From Tetragonia tetragonoides (taxonomy: Eukaryota > Streptophyta > Magnoliopsida > Caryophyllales > Aizoaceae), in the NCBI GenBank assembly GCA_038025085.1, contig CM076139.1, positions 46,914,807 to 46,978,806 of the forward strand: a DNA stretch of 64,000 bases, read 5' to 3'. The notes under the pieces are model-generated. The model ran no database searches and was not told where the DNA came from. It worked only from the letters and a program-made list of their open reading frames with translations. Of the stretch, positions 1 to 11,057 are shown piece by piece. Every line of letters starts with the position of its first letter. Within the stretch, counting starts at the first letter, position 1. The position numbers were made by a program, and so were the translations under genes.

Positions 1-2
1 CT

Positions 3-1360
3 GCATTCGTGGAAAGGTGGCAGCCGGATACGAACTCGTTCCACATGCCGTTCGGAGAGATGACGATCATGTTGCACGATGTATGGCATATTCTTCGGAT
101 TCCTGTAGACGGACAGCTCGTTTTCAATGAGGGACGGGATGGGCAGCTGCAGATGGCGGCCATGGAGGTTCTCGGGGTAAGCCGAGAGGAACTGATGTGT
201 AGCCACTGGCAGGGCGGTGCGGTCCTCACGGAGTCGGTTTTTGAGCTTTGCCGTGAGCAAGTGGAGGACAACCAGGCGATAGCTTGGATGTGGTTACTTA
301 TTGGATCCACCTTGTTTGTCGACAAGAGTGGTAACCGTATTAGACCCTCCTGCGTGATGGAGGTGATGGACAACGGTGTCGATATGGTGCATGACTTCTC
401 TTGGGGATCTGCTGCCCTCGCCTTCCTATATCGTCAGCTCGGTATAGCTAGTCGCGGGGATTCTCAGGGCATCTGCGGATGCCTAACTCTCCTCCAGGCA
501 TGGATATACGAGTACTTTCCCTGCTTCCGACCTCATCGGGAGCGGATGGTTGTCGGGGACGACGAGGCTCCCCGTGCGTCCGTATGGGGTGCCCTGGCTG
601 AGGGCAAGGACGTGGTTCGACTGCACTCCTTACGTACACGCTTGGATCATCTGCGAGCGACAGAGGTACGTCATTTAGTTATCGGTGTTCATGATTTATT
701 TCGTCGTTTGCTATTTTTTTTACTTCACTGTAACTTTCAACATTTCTATGTAGGTGGTGTGGCTGTCGTACGGTTCTAACCCGGCAGTATCTGTACCGAG
801 GACTGTATTCATGGGGTGGCTACAGTATCGGGATATTATCGAACCGTACATGCCTGGTCGTTGTTTACGACAAATCGGGTACGTACAGAGTATCCCGACC
901 CCGATCTTTAGGCCAGTCAAAGCGATCAGGTCATGGAGCAGTCGTTCGTACAAGGTTGTCTTCCCCGAACGGATCTCATCTGATGCTTGGCGTATGTTCC
1001 CGGGATTTTACATTCTTAGTCTCCATGGGTTTCAGGCATCCACGTCAGATCCCACAGCATGTACGGATGACTACCTCGCATGGTACTACCATCACTCCCA
1101 CCCTCGGCTGATACCTGACGCTGCAGCACCTGTGATTCCTCCACGATCCAACAGCGATTATGTAAGTGATTAACTAAAATATATATATTTTTACGTATTA
1201 CATATCTCTGAACTCAGACTCATTGTTACTTTTTTTGCAGTGGGTGAATCGTATAGCCGTCGGATTTGAGTCTTACATTACTTCGCTTCCTCCGGAGCAA
1301 GCGGAAGGTCCTCGATCATTTATGGACGAGTTTATGAGAGATTGGCGGGCTGCCAAATGA
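3..1360 (+). CDS. Plant mobile domain (MAIN-like) protein, 5' partial, transposon-associated
   Basis: The reading frame is open from the window edge, so the N-terminus is missing. Three coding exons fit GT-AG introns, all in phase 0: 3-665, 754-1161 and 1241-1360, ending in TGA. The first residues (VERWQPDTNSFHMPFGEMT, then a DVWHILRIPVDG stretch) match the start of the plant mobile domain seen in MAIN/MAIL1 and in the proteins often labelled 'serine/threonine phosphatase 7 long form homolog'. No phosphatase motif is present. PMD proteins include host silencing and genome-stability factors and many transposon-borne relatives. The converging MULE transposase next door argues for the transposon class. 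No frameshift or internal stop is seen in the visible part. Confidence 0.8.
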
Positions 1361-1424
1361 TGTATTGACCCTAGATGAATTTGTTATATATTTATATAAG
1401 AGTTTCATTGTTATTGTTATTTAT

Positions 1425-1568
1425 TTGTGTTATTGTAATTTGTTGTTTGTTATTTACATTTTTTGTGTTATTGTAATTTGTTGTTTGTTATTTACATTTT
1501 TTGTTTTATTGTAATTTGTTGTTTGTTATTTACATTTTTTGTTTTATTGTAATTTGTTGTTTTATTTA
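1425..1568. repeat. 38-bp tandem repeat, about 3.7 units
   Basis: An AT-rich unit containing TTATTGTAATTTGTTG recurs with a 38-bp period (starts near 1425, 1463, 1501, 1539). It lies between the ends of the PMD and OTU genes, probably in the 3' untranslated region of one or both. Confidence 0.85.
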
Positions 1569-1664
1569 CCTCCAATAATCACGACCACTCTCCACATGCA
1601 AAATATAACAATCACACAAAAATGTGACAATGATATAAGTATAACAATCACGCAAAACATTCAA

Positions 1665-2287
1665 TTACGTCGACCTCGCTAAACGATCCCAATGTGCTCT
1701 TCGCGTAACATACATTTGCTCCCAACCAGCGACACTATCAGAACGGTGGGTAAACCATGCTTCGCATATCGGAGGAACAGGGAAATCTGAGGCTAAATCC
1801 AGACGGATATAATGGGAATACGAATCACCTAAATGACACATGACAATTTCCCTACTTGGACGTGTAGCAGTCGAAGGTGCTTGGAATGGTAGCACTGTGT
1901 AACAAGAATATAACCCCCTTCCGCTGCCGTATCCGAATAACATAATTGCTGCATTGAAGAGGTTGGCAATCGGGAACAAATCCTCAATTACTGTCATCCA
2001 GTGATCATAGTTACACGCACCTCCGTCCCACATAATACGGTGGTAACCAGCGTCGACCCCTTCAATGTATAGGGTTTCGTACAATGCTCGGTTAGCTAAG
2101 AGTTCGTTTGCAATGCAAACTCTCGCCACTCGCTATTGCTCTTGGTCTCCGAAAATGTAGTCCGCAATGACACGGAAACCGCAATTACCATCCCCAAGCA
2201 CATCGAGATATCCTTCAATGAAAGGTACGATGATTCCCGGAATTTTGTTAACATGATAGAATTCAGTGATATCTATTGCGTGTCCAG
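1665..2287 (-). pseudogene. OTU cysteine-protease domain exon of the transposase gene, with internal TAG
   Basis: This is the last exon of the transposase gene. It follows an intron at 2377-2288 (donor GTATGA, acceptor TTGCAG), and the frame is kept across it. The exon encodes an OTU domain: the catalytic-Cys motif DGNCGFR lies just after the exon start, and a C-terminal SHYIRL segment offers the catalytic His. A TAG at 2135-2133 interrupts the frame soon after the Cys motif (FGDQEQ, stop, RVARV). The frame then stays open to a TAA at 1667-1665 with recognisable OTU sequence throughout. The TAG could have come from CAG or CAA by one change. As it stands, translation would end with only about 51 residues of the domain. 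OTU enzymes are deubiquitinases; the role inside plant MULEs is not known to me. Confidence 0.75.
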
Positions 2288-4466
2288 CTGCAAGACAATA
2301 TAATAGAAAGTCAATAATAGTACTTATCAAAAAGTAACAACATTATGTACATGTTAATAAATTATGGGTTTTCATACCAGTACTGTTTACGAAGTTACTC
2401 GATGAGGATGAGCTACGACCACGCCCGCGGCTCGAACTGGATGACCTAGGGCGACCACGACCCCTCTGGGAGTACTCCCATGAACTACGATCACGTCTGG
2501 TAGAAGAACTCCCTCTCGGTCGACCTCTGACTGTCGTGTTCGCTTCCGGCTCGACGTAACTCGCTTCCTCAGGATGAAGCTGCTCATTCATAAGGACAGA
2601 TATGTTGCGCACAACTGCCCGGTCGCTTGCGTTAACCTCGTCGACCAGAGACTGAAAGTATCGATGGTCCTCAGATGGATGCTCAGTCATGTCAAGCGTA
2701 GCTATCTCCACTGCATCACTAATAACGAGTGTTCGCCAAAATTCGTGGACACTATTCAAGCTAATTGGCGTGCCCGTATCCGTGGCCGTTTTCAACTCAC
2801 ACGCACACGGGATCTGATGAGTGGATCTCAATACACAACCGCAACGATCAAATACTTGGTGACTCAATTCTCTCATCCTGTTCAGCTCAGCCCATAATAT
2901 TTGTAAGCAGTAATGGGAAACATACCCGGTCAGATAGTTGAATGGGAAACCCGAGTACATCACACTTCTTCGTCTTCTGCCCTCTTCAAGTGTGTACTTG
3001 ATCTCAGTTATTTGTGACTCGATTGACTTGTTGACCTTGTTCCAAACATTATCCAAAGCTCCAGTTGAGGAGTTCAACCACTGTTTTAGCGCGGCATGTG
3101 CACTCTCCACCCTGCAAGTCGTAGTGTTGCCAAGGTGTAGCACCTTATTCGTCCACGCAGCCACAAACATCTCTTTGTATCTCAGCCAGGTCTCCTCTAC
3201 ATAGGATATCACGTGAGGGTAACTCCTCCAACTATCCTTCATCATACGCACTGCTCTATAGTAGGCAACTTCTGTGGAAGCTTCCATGATATTTTTCCAC
3301 CTCCCGTTCTTGAACCTCTGCGCGACAAGCTTATCTTTTCCACAAAGTCTGTACACTTTGTCTTCAACGACTTTGTTAATGTGCCATGTACAGAGCAAAT
3401 GGGCACTCTCGGGAAATATCTCTCTAATAGGTCTCATCAACCCTAGCTCACGATCGGTCACAATTGCTGTTGGGTGTACATCATTTCCAATAAGCATCCT
3501 CAACTTATCTAAGACCCACGCATAGCTTGCCTGAGTCTCATCCTTCATAATGGCATAAGCTATGAGGAAGTTCTTATTGCTTGGAGTCATCCCCACTATC
3601 TCAAGAAACGGCATCTTATACTTGTTTGTTTTGTACGTGGAATCTAAGCCAATCAACCAAGGAAAAGACCGAAGTAACTGAATTGATGTAGGGTGTGCCA
3701 TGAACACGTGAGTTACCTCATTAGTAGCTGGGTCGGCTCTTGTCCAATGTACGTACTTATTCTCCACAGCTAAATGATGAAACTGACCAATGACATCTCT
3801 CTCTTCAAAATCAAGTTTCCTTATACGATCTCTGTGGTTGTACACATGCCGTCTAGTTGCATTGTCCTCGGGAAATTTTTCCTGAATAGCGGCCAAGATA
3901 GCACATGGCTTTGTTTGTGCCGAAGTCATGTCACGAACGAGTTTCTTTGACCCAGGACTAAGACCACTCATCTGACGATATCCCTCAGGATACACAGCAA
4001 AGTCATGGTTGTGCGTACCCCTAGTCCCAGGCAATGGGACAATCATCCAACTACTGGACCCATACACTTGCCGAGCGCTTAACTGGAACGTACATTTACA
4101 AGCCTTTGTTTTCGATTTCTTCCGAGCAGCAGTATCTAAGTCTCTTAATTCCCCTCTGTAGCGTTCACCTCGATTGCATTTTAACAATTTTACGCTTCCA
4201 CTCTTCTTGTGTGACGAAATTATCAACTCAAACCCGATAGTAAGGGCAATTTGTTTTGCCCAATTAATTGCTTCTGTATCACTATCAAATAACTCTTCAG
4301 TGACGAAATGCGTACTGTAATCAACACCATCACCACCGAACCGCTCCAAAGGAACCTAACGAAAACAACAAAAACAATGTTAGCTTAATCTTAAATTCAA
4401 ACAATAAATAATAATAATAATAATAACAATAAATAATAATAATAACAATAACAATAAATAACAATA

Positions 4467-4505
<39 letters not shown>

Positions 4506-4825
4506 TAATAATAATTTTTTTTTTTGTGTCTGTCGTCGTCTGCTACAGGCGACTCCCCAAGGGTGAGTCGTCTGCTGCAGGCGACGAAACCAAGTACGAG
4601 TCGTCCGCTACAGGCGACCACCCAAGGGTGAGTCGCCTGTAGCAGACGACTCACCCTTGGGGAGTCGAGATCGACAGACGACTCCCCTTTGGGTGGGTCG
4701 CCTGTAGCAGACGACTCACCCAAGGGTGAGTCGTAAATCGCAGACGACTGTGCAAAAAAAATGCGTAAAAAAAAAATTTTTACCTCCGCCACCGTCGACG
4801 GCACTTCCTGGTCGCCGGCAGACAT
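2133..4825 (-). CDS. MULE transposase (FAR1/MURA-like), spliced to an OTU-domain tail
   Basis: The main open frame begins at a TTG, not ATG, so I looked upstream. A short first exon 4825-4784 (MSAGDQEVPSTVAE) joins in phase 0 to exon 2 at 4355-2378 through a good GT-AG intron. Exon 3 runs 2287 to a TAG at 2133. The whole locus to 1665 is 881 codons, counting the internal stop and the final stop. Exon 2 has a FAR1-type N-terminal region with a KACKCTF stretch, then the MULE transposase core: GLDSTYKTNKYKMP with the first Asp, IVTDRELGLM with the second, and CTWHIN. A C-rich segment (CGCVLRS..PCACE) resembles a SWIM-like finger, and an Arg/Gly/Ser-rich tail follows. The core is free of stops, so the transposase could be functional. 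It would bind element ends and cut DNA in the nucleus. Confidence 0.85.
4402..4517. repeat. (AAT/AAC)n microsatellite in transposase intron 1
   Basis: AAT triplets with scattered AAC interruptions fill this stretch. It lies between the transposase exon 2 acceptor and the palindromic array. Confidence 0.9.
4528..4752. repeat. GC-rich palindromic module array in transposase intron 1
   Basis: Two alternating modules recur on both strands. One is close to GTCGTCTGCTACAGGCGAC (forward near 4530, 4571 and 4611; reversed near 4641 and 4699). The other is a near-perfect palindrome, CTCACCCAAGGGTGAG, or its CTCCCCAAGGGTGAG variant. Together they could fold into a long hairpin of roughly 200 nt. The array sits in the intron between the transposase exons 1 and 2, close to the right end of the element. 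Confidence 0.85.
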
Positions 4826-5030
4826 CCGCGGGTTGCTTGAGTGAATGTTGATGAAGGTTGGGTATGAGAGTGGGTGGTAGAGTGGGAGAGAAGTGGTGTG
4901 AGAGTTAGAGAGGGAGCAAGGGAGAGGATGAGTGAAAAATTAAAAAAGGGCAAAATTGGAATTTTGGGGGGCGGTACCTAGTAATAAAGGGGCGGCATTT
5001 AGTAACTCCCTTGTAAATTCATGTGTCAAA

Positions 5031-6295
5031 TAACCAAAAATCTGCTTTCATGTGGTATCTTGGGATAAAATCTGCAGACATATCACATATGCATTAGTAG
5101 GATGGCTGGTGACAAGGGGCACTAACGTAAGATCAACAAACGGAGAAGAAAAGGAAATTTTAGAGGTTGCCAAAGACATGTGCATTTGCGGGATAATTGG
5201 TGATATGTGCCTTTTAGAAAGTTGTGAGCAAGAAATTAACGAGTAAAAAGATTTAGAGAGTAGAGGCATGGTGAAATGTCAAGAAAGATCTAAAAATCTC
5301 TTTGAAAAGGCTTATTTGGAGGTGTGGAGTGCGGAGACAATGACTCCCACTAAAATATGAGAGAGCAAAGGCAAAAAAACTCGTATGAGCTGACGTCCAG
5401 GTGAGACCCCTCTCTAATAAGCATGAAGTCATGTTTATGTTATACTTAATTCGTTTTACCAAGATGTTTATACTTTATTTTTTAAGGTCAAAGTTTATAA
5501 ACTTTGACCATGAATTAGTGAAAAAATACAAAGATTTATGATGTAAAAATGCTATTGTTAGATTCATTTTAAGGAATACTTTTAAAAATTATAATTTTAT
5601 AATTTATATATGCATATAATTACAATTATCTACGGTCAAAGTAGTGCATTGGAGACCGTAAAAAAGCAAATGTAAACATTTTCAAAAAACGGAGATAGTA
5701 GTTGGCTATAGAAAGGGTCTCACTTTGAGGCGGAGTGAAGATAAGGGAGAGTTAAATTCTCCCACGAAGATAGATTATGAGATTGAAAATCATAACCTGC
5801 AAAAAATATTATTCAAGGTAAATATTGTAAAAAAAACTATAAATTAATGGATATGGGTGAACTATTTTGAATCCATTGAGATTACACGCAAACAACGTGC
5901 ATCAAGTATGATCGACTATTGAGGTTTTATGCTCCATTTAATATTTTTTGGTGAGAAAGAGGGGACCAAGTCCCATGCTCCATTTAATATAAATGCTCTA
6001 ATTTATCCTTAAAAAAAAAAGTATGATCGACTATTATTGAGGTTTTCTATGGCTGTCGGTCTAAGGAGCACCTCCAAAACTAATGTTCAATGAGCATACC
6101 CGTTTTCAGCCACACTTTGATGACTATCAATCTATCAGTCATGAACCAAATCATAACCTTGACAATTACAAATAGGAGTAATCAAATCAAATACCCCCTC
6201 TATAATATAAGTCAATTTTTCGACTTTGCACACAAATTAAGAAATGGTAAATTCAAAACAAAAAGGATGCTAAAATAACTACACTAACATTAATC
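5031..6295. other. Intergenic, no gene seen
   Basis: AT-rich spacer with only short open frames that look random. A decayed Stowaway-like piece may lie at about 5480-5710: it has a GGTCAAAGTTT/AAACTTTGACC inner repeat and ends in ACGGAGATAGTAG. No RNA gene is recognisable. Confidence 0.6.
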
Positions 6296-6500
6296 ATACG
6301 GAGAATGATACATCCACCCACTGGGTTGACAAACTTGGCAACCCACCTGGCCACCTTCCCTATGTATCTATCTCTCTCTTCTATTTTTAGATTCTCTCTC
6401 CTCTATTTCCAGAAAATGACATTCAAGGTAGGAGAGGGATAGAGAAAAAGTGAAGATGGGTTGCCACCCACTGGGTCAACCAAAAATTTTCCTAATCATA
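6296..6500. mobile_element. MITE family C, copy 1
   Basis: Inner inverted repeats CCACCCACTGGGTTGAC and its near complement near the right end flank a core rich in TCTCTCCTCTATTT. Copies with the same ends and core lie at 24372-24550 and 33201-33375. Confidence 0.7.
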
Positions 6501-6734
6501 CTATGCAATATTAGAGAGAAAAAAGAACTAAATGGCAAAGAAAAAGGAAGGATAAAGTGGAAAAAGCAGCAATAAGTACTCATTGAAAATTATTCGTGCC
6601 TTATATTGTGAAACAAAAACAAAGTAAAGTATGCCTTATATTGTGAAATGGATAGAGTATATATATCATCTTGTGAGGAAAAAAAAAATACTCCCTATAT
6701 ACATTACTCCATATCATCTTCCATCGTTGACCAT

Positions 6735-6860
6735 TACATCATCGCAAAAACTTTTTTAAAAGAGTTTTATTGTAACTTTTAATAAGATGAGGTTCACTTT
6801 TTATTGAAATAAGGACCAGAACTCATAATAATAAGTTCATACATTTCTAAATAGTAACCT
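6735..6860 (+). mobile_element. MITE family A, copy 1
   Basis: Carries the family core (GTAACTTTTA.., TTCACTTTTTATTGAAATAAGGA, AGTAACCTCA), just upstream of NQR copy 1. Confidence 0.6.
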
Positions 6861-6964
6861 CATAGAGATCTCAGTATGTCACACAAAAGTCAGCACTTGC
6901 TCTTATATTTCCAAAGGCTGCCAAATGAATCCCCGGTCCTTGTCCAATAGCGTTGTCTGGTCCA

Positions 6965-6974
6965 TATATAATAA
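6965..6974 (+). promoter_or_regulatory. TATA box of NQR copy 1
   Basis: TATATAATAA lies about 170 bp before the ATG. The following GCGGCACAACAGCAAC leader is shared with copies 2 and 3, so the core promoter was duplicated with the gene. Confidence 0.6.
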
Positions 6975-7140
6975 AGAAGATCGCGGCACAACAGCAACCA
7001 TATACACCATGAAACTGATGAGAGAATAAAAAAGCAGAGACCAGAAAGCCAGTGTTGCCAAAAAAACAAAACAAAAAAAAAAAACACACAAACACAAACA
7101 AATTCACACACAAAAGAATAAAGAAGAGGTGATAGGAAAA

Positions 7141-8970
7141 ATGGCAGGGGAAACAGAACGAGTTATCAAAGTTGCAGCTCTTTGTGGCTCCCTTCGTAAA
7201 GCCTCCTTCAATCGTGGCCTCCTCCGTGCAGGTATATATCTTAATTCGTTTTCAATGAAGGAGTAAGATCTTGTGTGAGATGAGTCTGTGACACTTATTT
7301 TATTTAAAAGTAACTCTCGTCCCATTAAAACTTACACTAAAATTATTTTATACAAATTTTTGTGTCAAATGCAACTTCATACCAATATATAAGAATATAA
7401 ATAAGGCCAACATTAAGAATTTGTAGTTGAGTCGATGAAGTCTCTAATAATTGGTATACCAAACCAGGGACCTAGGTAGTATAAAATCAATACATCAGCC
7501 TAACAGCCTTTAAAATGGTACCTCCTTAAGAGAAAAGGGAAAAAAAAAGTATATGTGATAAGTCCTGATAACTTAATCATGTACTCCTACGTGACATAAG
7601 GTGTGAGCCCACGTGACGTTGCACATTGCAAACGTGTTAGAAGTGGAAGGAGAATGATTACAAATTGTAACTTCTACTTCTAATAACAAATGTGATAATA
7701 GAATTAGAAGTAAAAGTTGGAAAAAGGTAGGTCGTTAAACAGGCACTAAGAGTACTAGTGTACTATGTTGTTATGTGTGATCAATCACAGCATCGTATTC
7801 CTAAGTGAATAAGTGGACCTTTAATAATAATGATGTATGAGTGGATACTATTGTTTGTACTGATGATGAAGATTGTAATTATATACATTGTATGTTCAGC
7901 AATGAAGATTTGTTTGGAGTCAATAGTAGAAGGCATTGAGATGGAGCACATAGATATTTCAATGTTGCCAATGATGAATACCGACCTTGAGCTAGATGGG
8001 AAGTTTCCGCCGGTGGTAGAAGAGTTCCGTCGTAAAATTCGGGAAGTTGATGCTGTTTTTTTCGCTTCTCCTGAGTACAATTATTCTGTTACCCGTAAGT
8101 GTCTTCCATTCTCATGCCTCCTTTGTGCTACATGTTACCGTTATGTTTTTATATTTTTGTAGTATCACATTAGAGTCCGTAAATAAATAAATAGGAAGTT
8201 AAAAGTGAAACAGAGGGAGTATAATGATGAGTTGAAGCCTTTGAATATATACAACAACAATCATCACTTTGTGACTTCATATAAGGCTTAGTAGACCCTT
8301 GAAAAATTTACATCCACATCAATGGACCACGATCTTCTTATCAAATTATCCATCAACATGTATATACACGTACTCCATGTCTTATCATGTTCTTTTGACT
8401 AGTTCCAAACAAAGAAATTTCTTATACTTCTCTTAATTCTGTTATAGAGTATTTTTGAGGTGTCTACAAGTCAATACGGGAAAATAATCACTATGGTCAA
8501 CTGTACTATGTACACCCAGATCCCTGATGTTAACCAAAAAAAAAAAGTGTTAATCGTCAAATAGACTCTAATTGTGTTAATCGTCAAATAGACTCTAACC
8601 AAAAAAAAGTTAATCGTCAAATAGACTCTAATTGTGTCTAACCCAATTTTGCCTACCTTTGGCAGCGTTGTTGAAAAATGCAATAGATTGGGGATCAAGA
8701 CCACCGAACGCATGGGCAGATAAACCAGCAGCCATCGTGAGTGTGGAAGGCAGTGGGAAGAGTGGCCAATACCATCTTCGTCAAATCGGAGTTTTCCTTG
8801 ACATACATTTCATTAACAAACCCGAGTTGTTCTTGAATGCGTTTGCACCTCCAAGCAAGTTTGATAGCAATGGGGACTTGATTGATGAAGACATTAGGCT
8901 AAAATTGAAGGAAGTGATTCTAGCATTGCAAGCATTCACACTTCGTCTCATTAAGGGGAAACAATGCTAG
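7141..8970 (+). CDS. NQR: NADPH-dependent FMN/quinone reductase, tandem copy 1
   Basis: Three exons, 7141-7231, 7900-8094 and 8666-8970, give an intact 196-residue protein, the usual length of plant NQR. It is a flavodoxin-like FMN reductase predicted to carry out two-electron reduction of quinones with NAD(P)H in the cytosol, avoiding semiquinone radicals. The FMN-phosphate loop is LCGSLRKASFN near residues 14-24. The conserved SPEYNYSVTPLLKNAIDW segment follows, and YHLRQIGVFLDIHFINKPE lies near the C-terminus. Compared with copy 4 and with Arabidopsis NQR, the glycine-rich GGGFGGG loop before QYHLRQIG is replaced by a shorter EGSGKSG. Residues DWGS replace the usual DWAS. Intron phases match all other copies. 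Intron 1 contains a MITE remnant and intron 2 a small tandem repeat. Confidence 0.93.
7265..7370 (-). mobile_element. MITE family A, copy in intron 1 of NQR copy 1
   Basis: Decayed copy: ATCTTGTGTGAGATGAGTC at one end, ACACTAAAATTATTTTATAC at the other, in reverse orientation. Confidence 0.5.
8549..8631 (+). repeat. Triplicated 23-bp repeat in intron 2 of NQR copy 1
   Basis: GTTAATCGTCAAATAGACTC plus TAA occurs at 8549, 8576 and 8609, ending about 35 bp before exon 3. The related intron of copy 3 has a shorter version, so the expansion is local. Confidence 0.9.
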
Positions 8971-9290
8971 TAACTTTATTAAAGAGCTTCATATATGTTT
9001 ACTCTCGTATGTGATGTGGTTGCTAACCCACAAAGTCAACCTAACATTTTTTTTTAATGAAAAGTGATACGGATTTGTTTGCACAAATGCATCACAAACC
9101 TCGGTTTGTTTAAATGTAACTGATGGCAATTTAATTACGATGTTTTGTGTGATCTGTTTATGAAGGAGAATGCATTTTCTACCTACCAGGTAGTCTACAC
9201 GGATGATGTGGACAAGAAAAATAAGCTTGTACATTGGGACTTAAATAATCTATTTTCAACTTAAAAAATAAAATATTAAAACCCAATCAA
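8971..9290. other. 3' flank of NQR copy 1
   Basis: No gene. A fragment at about 9183-9212 (AGGTAGTCTACACGGATGAT) resembles one arm of the foldback that follows. Confidence 0.5.
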
Positions 9291-9422
9291 TCATCAATGC
9301 ACACATCACTCATGTAGACTATCCCGTGGTTAAACTAATATTTCTCCCTTCTCATAGCTTCATACGGAGAAATATTAGTTTACCCACAGAGTAGTCTACC
9401 CAAATGATGTGTGTATTGATGA
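9291..9422. repeat. Foldback element with about 56-nt arms
   Basis: The left arm 9291-9346 and right arm 9367-9422 are imperfect reverse complements (TCATCAATGCACACATCA... against ...TGTGTGTATTGATGA), with a loop of about 20 nt. The structure fits a foldback MITE or a young small-RNA hairpin. No promoter or expression evidence can be seen. Confidence 0.8.
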
Positions 9423-10830
9423 TAGCATGTCCAATTCTCTTGTGCCAAAGTAATGGTCCCCTTCCATTACGCTAAGACAAGTCAAACTCACTTCAAAAAG
9501 AATGTTAATATAAACCAACTAATAGTATTGCTACATCAATGAACCTCATTGGTTCCGACTCTCTTTATTGAACATTTTTTAGTTGTAAACTCGACAAAGT
9601 TTTCCTTGTCCTAGAACTGAGATATGCTTAATAATTTGTACGTCATAAACCCTCGTCGACAAACCGTTATCAATACAATGAGTGGAGTGATTTACCAACC
9701 TTAGTTACACCAATGTTATCACCTTTAGGACTTGTTTACTTGGGAGTAATGGTGATTATATTGTAATACCCATTTTTAAGAGTAAAAGAGGGGTAGAAAG
9801 CAAGAATGGGAGATTGATTACATCTTCCCTTGTAACCATAACTGTTTTTCCTTCTATCTCATCTCCCTCCTCATTTTTCCATGTAAAGATAATTACATTG
9901 AGCAATGTAATCAACCACCATTTTCTCTTCTCTCATCTCCTTCACACCTCTATCTCTCCTCACAAAATTGATTACATTATATTATCATCCATTAAACGCC
10001 ACCTTAGTATTATCTTGAAAGGTCACACTCTCTCCACAAAAAGCAAGCTTTGAGTAAGAGAAACTTAATTCGTTTTATCTCCCATATCATGTTCTTAGAA
10101 CAACCACTGTCGAGGTACTATATAGGTTCTCGAACTACAGCTCCAACTCCGACTCCAACTAATTAATGAGCATAATCGAGTGTCCAACTACTTAAAAAAA
10201 AAAAAAAAGACCTACTAAATGACCATAATACTGTTTTCGTACGCACCTTTATGATCATTACAACAGAGCAAGAATTTAGTGACCGAAAATTCGGTTTCAA
10301 AACGAGGAAATCCGGTGGATGTTCCGTCTTAGACATCGAATTGCAACCGATCAAATTTGGTCGCTAAAAACCTGGTGGCTAAATTAGCCACCTACAAAAT
10401 AGCGAGCGAATAGATCAGAAACTCATTCAATTTCGTTAGCTAAACTTTGCTACCCATTATATCAATTGCAATTCAGATACCGAATAGGCGGTTGCAAAAT
10501 TAGCGATCCCTTTGTTCAGTTGCTAATAAATTCGCAACCGAAAAGTCGATCACGAAACTAGCGACCCATATAGTCGACTATGACTATCAGTAGGGGAAAG
10601 AAAACCCTGGCCACCATGCATTCCAATAAAAGGCTAGTTAATTAGGATTAGATATATTTTCCCCCATTATTAACCTTTGAAGTATAATCAGTGGTGCTAA
10701 TTAAGCAGCCACCTCATCCCACACGTCAGCATCTTCACAATTACAAATTAAATATCATATTACTGCATCGTGTATATAGATAATACAATATTATTCCTTA
10801 TTAATCTTGTGCACTAACGTTTTCTGGTCC
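9423..10830. other. Intergenic between NQR copies 1 and 2
   Basis: No gene. At about 10270-10570 short motifs such as TGGTCGCTAAA, TTTAGCCACC and CGCAACCGAAA recur in both orientations. They are reminiscent of CACTA-type subterminal repeats, but no CACTA terminus is visible, so this is only a suggestion. Confidence 0.4.
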
Positions 10831-10831
10831 C

Positions 10832-10839
10832 TATATAAA
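10832..10839 (+). promoter_or_regulatory. TATA box of NQR copy 2
   Basis: TATATAAA about 115 bp before the ATG, followed by CACGGCACAACAGCAAC shared with copy 1. Confidence 0.65.
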
Positions 10840-11057
10840 GGATCACGGCACAACAGCAACAAGAAAATCAAACATAGAAGCTCAGCAGAGTACTGAGGTA
10901 GAGATCAGTACAAGTGTGAAAAAACAGAGAAGAAAAGCATAAGAGAGAAAGAAATGGAAGGGGAAGCAGAACGAGTTATCAAAGTGGCAGCTCTTTGTGG
11001 TTCCCTTCGTAAAGCCTCCTTCAACCGAGGCCTTCTCCGCGCCGGTAAACTAATTAT

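Larger units (their letters stand above)
1..5030. mobile_element. Composite Mutator-like element (left end outside window)
   Basis: This block holds two converging genes: a plant-mobile-domain gene on + (to 1360) and a MULE transposase fused to an OTU protease domain on - (4825 to 1665). Only about 300 bp separates their ends. Both reading frames are richer in G+C than the AT-rich DNA that follows. The right edge is placed near 5030, where GC-rich sequence containing two short GGGGCGG-type motifs (4970-5000) gives way to ordinary spacer. The left terminus lies outside the window, so terminal repeats and target duplication cannot be checked. PMD and OTU domains are both known passengers of plant MULEs; that both sit in one element here is inferred from spacing and orientation. 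Confidence 0.65.

Noticed and set aside
4540..4750. CRISPR-like array
   Set aside because: The repeats are palindromic modules without spacers of even length, and the DNA is plant nuclear.
4397..4825. 142-codon frame on - beginning MSAGDQEV
   Set aside because: Only its first 14 codons are kept, as exon 1 of the transposase. The rest runs through the palindromic array and the microsatellite, which I read as an intron.
9291..9422. Annotating the foldback as a miRNA gene
   Set aside because: There is no small-RNA evidence or recognised mature sequence, and a foldback MITE explains it equally well.
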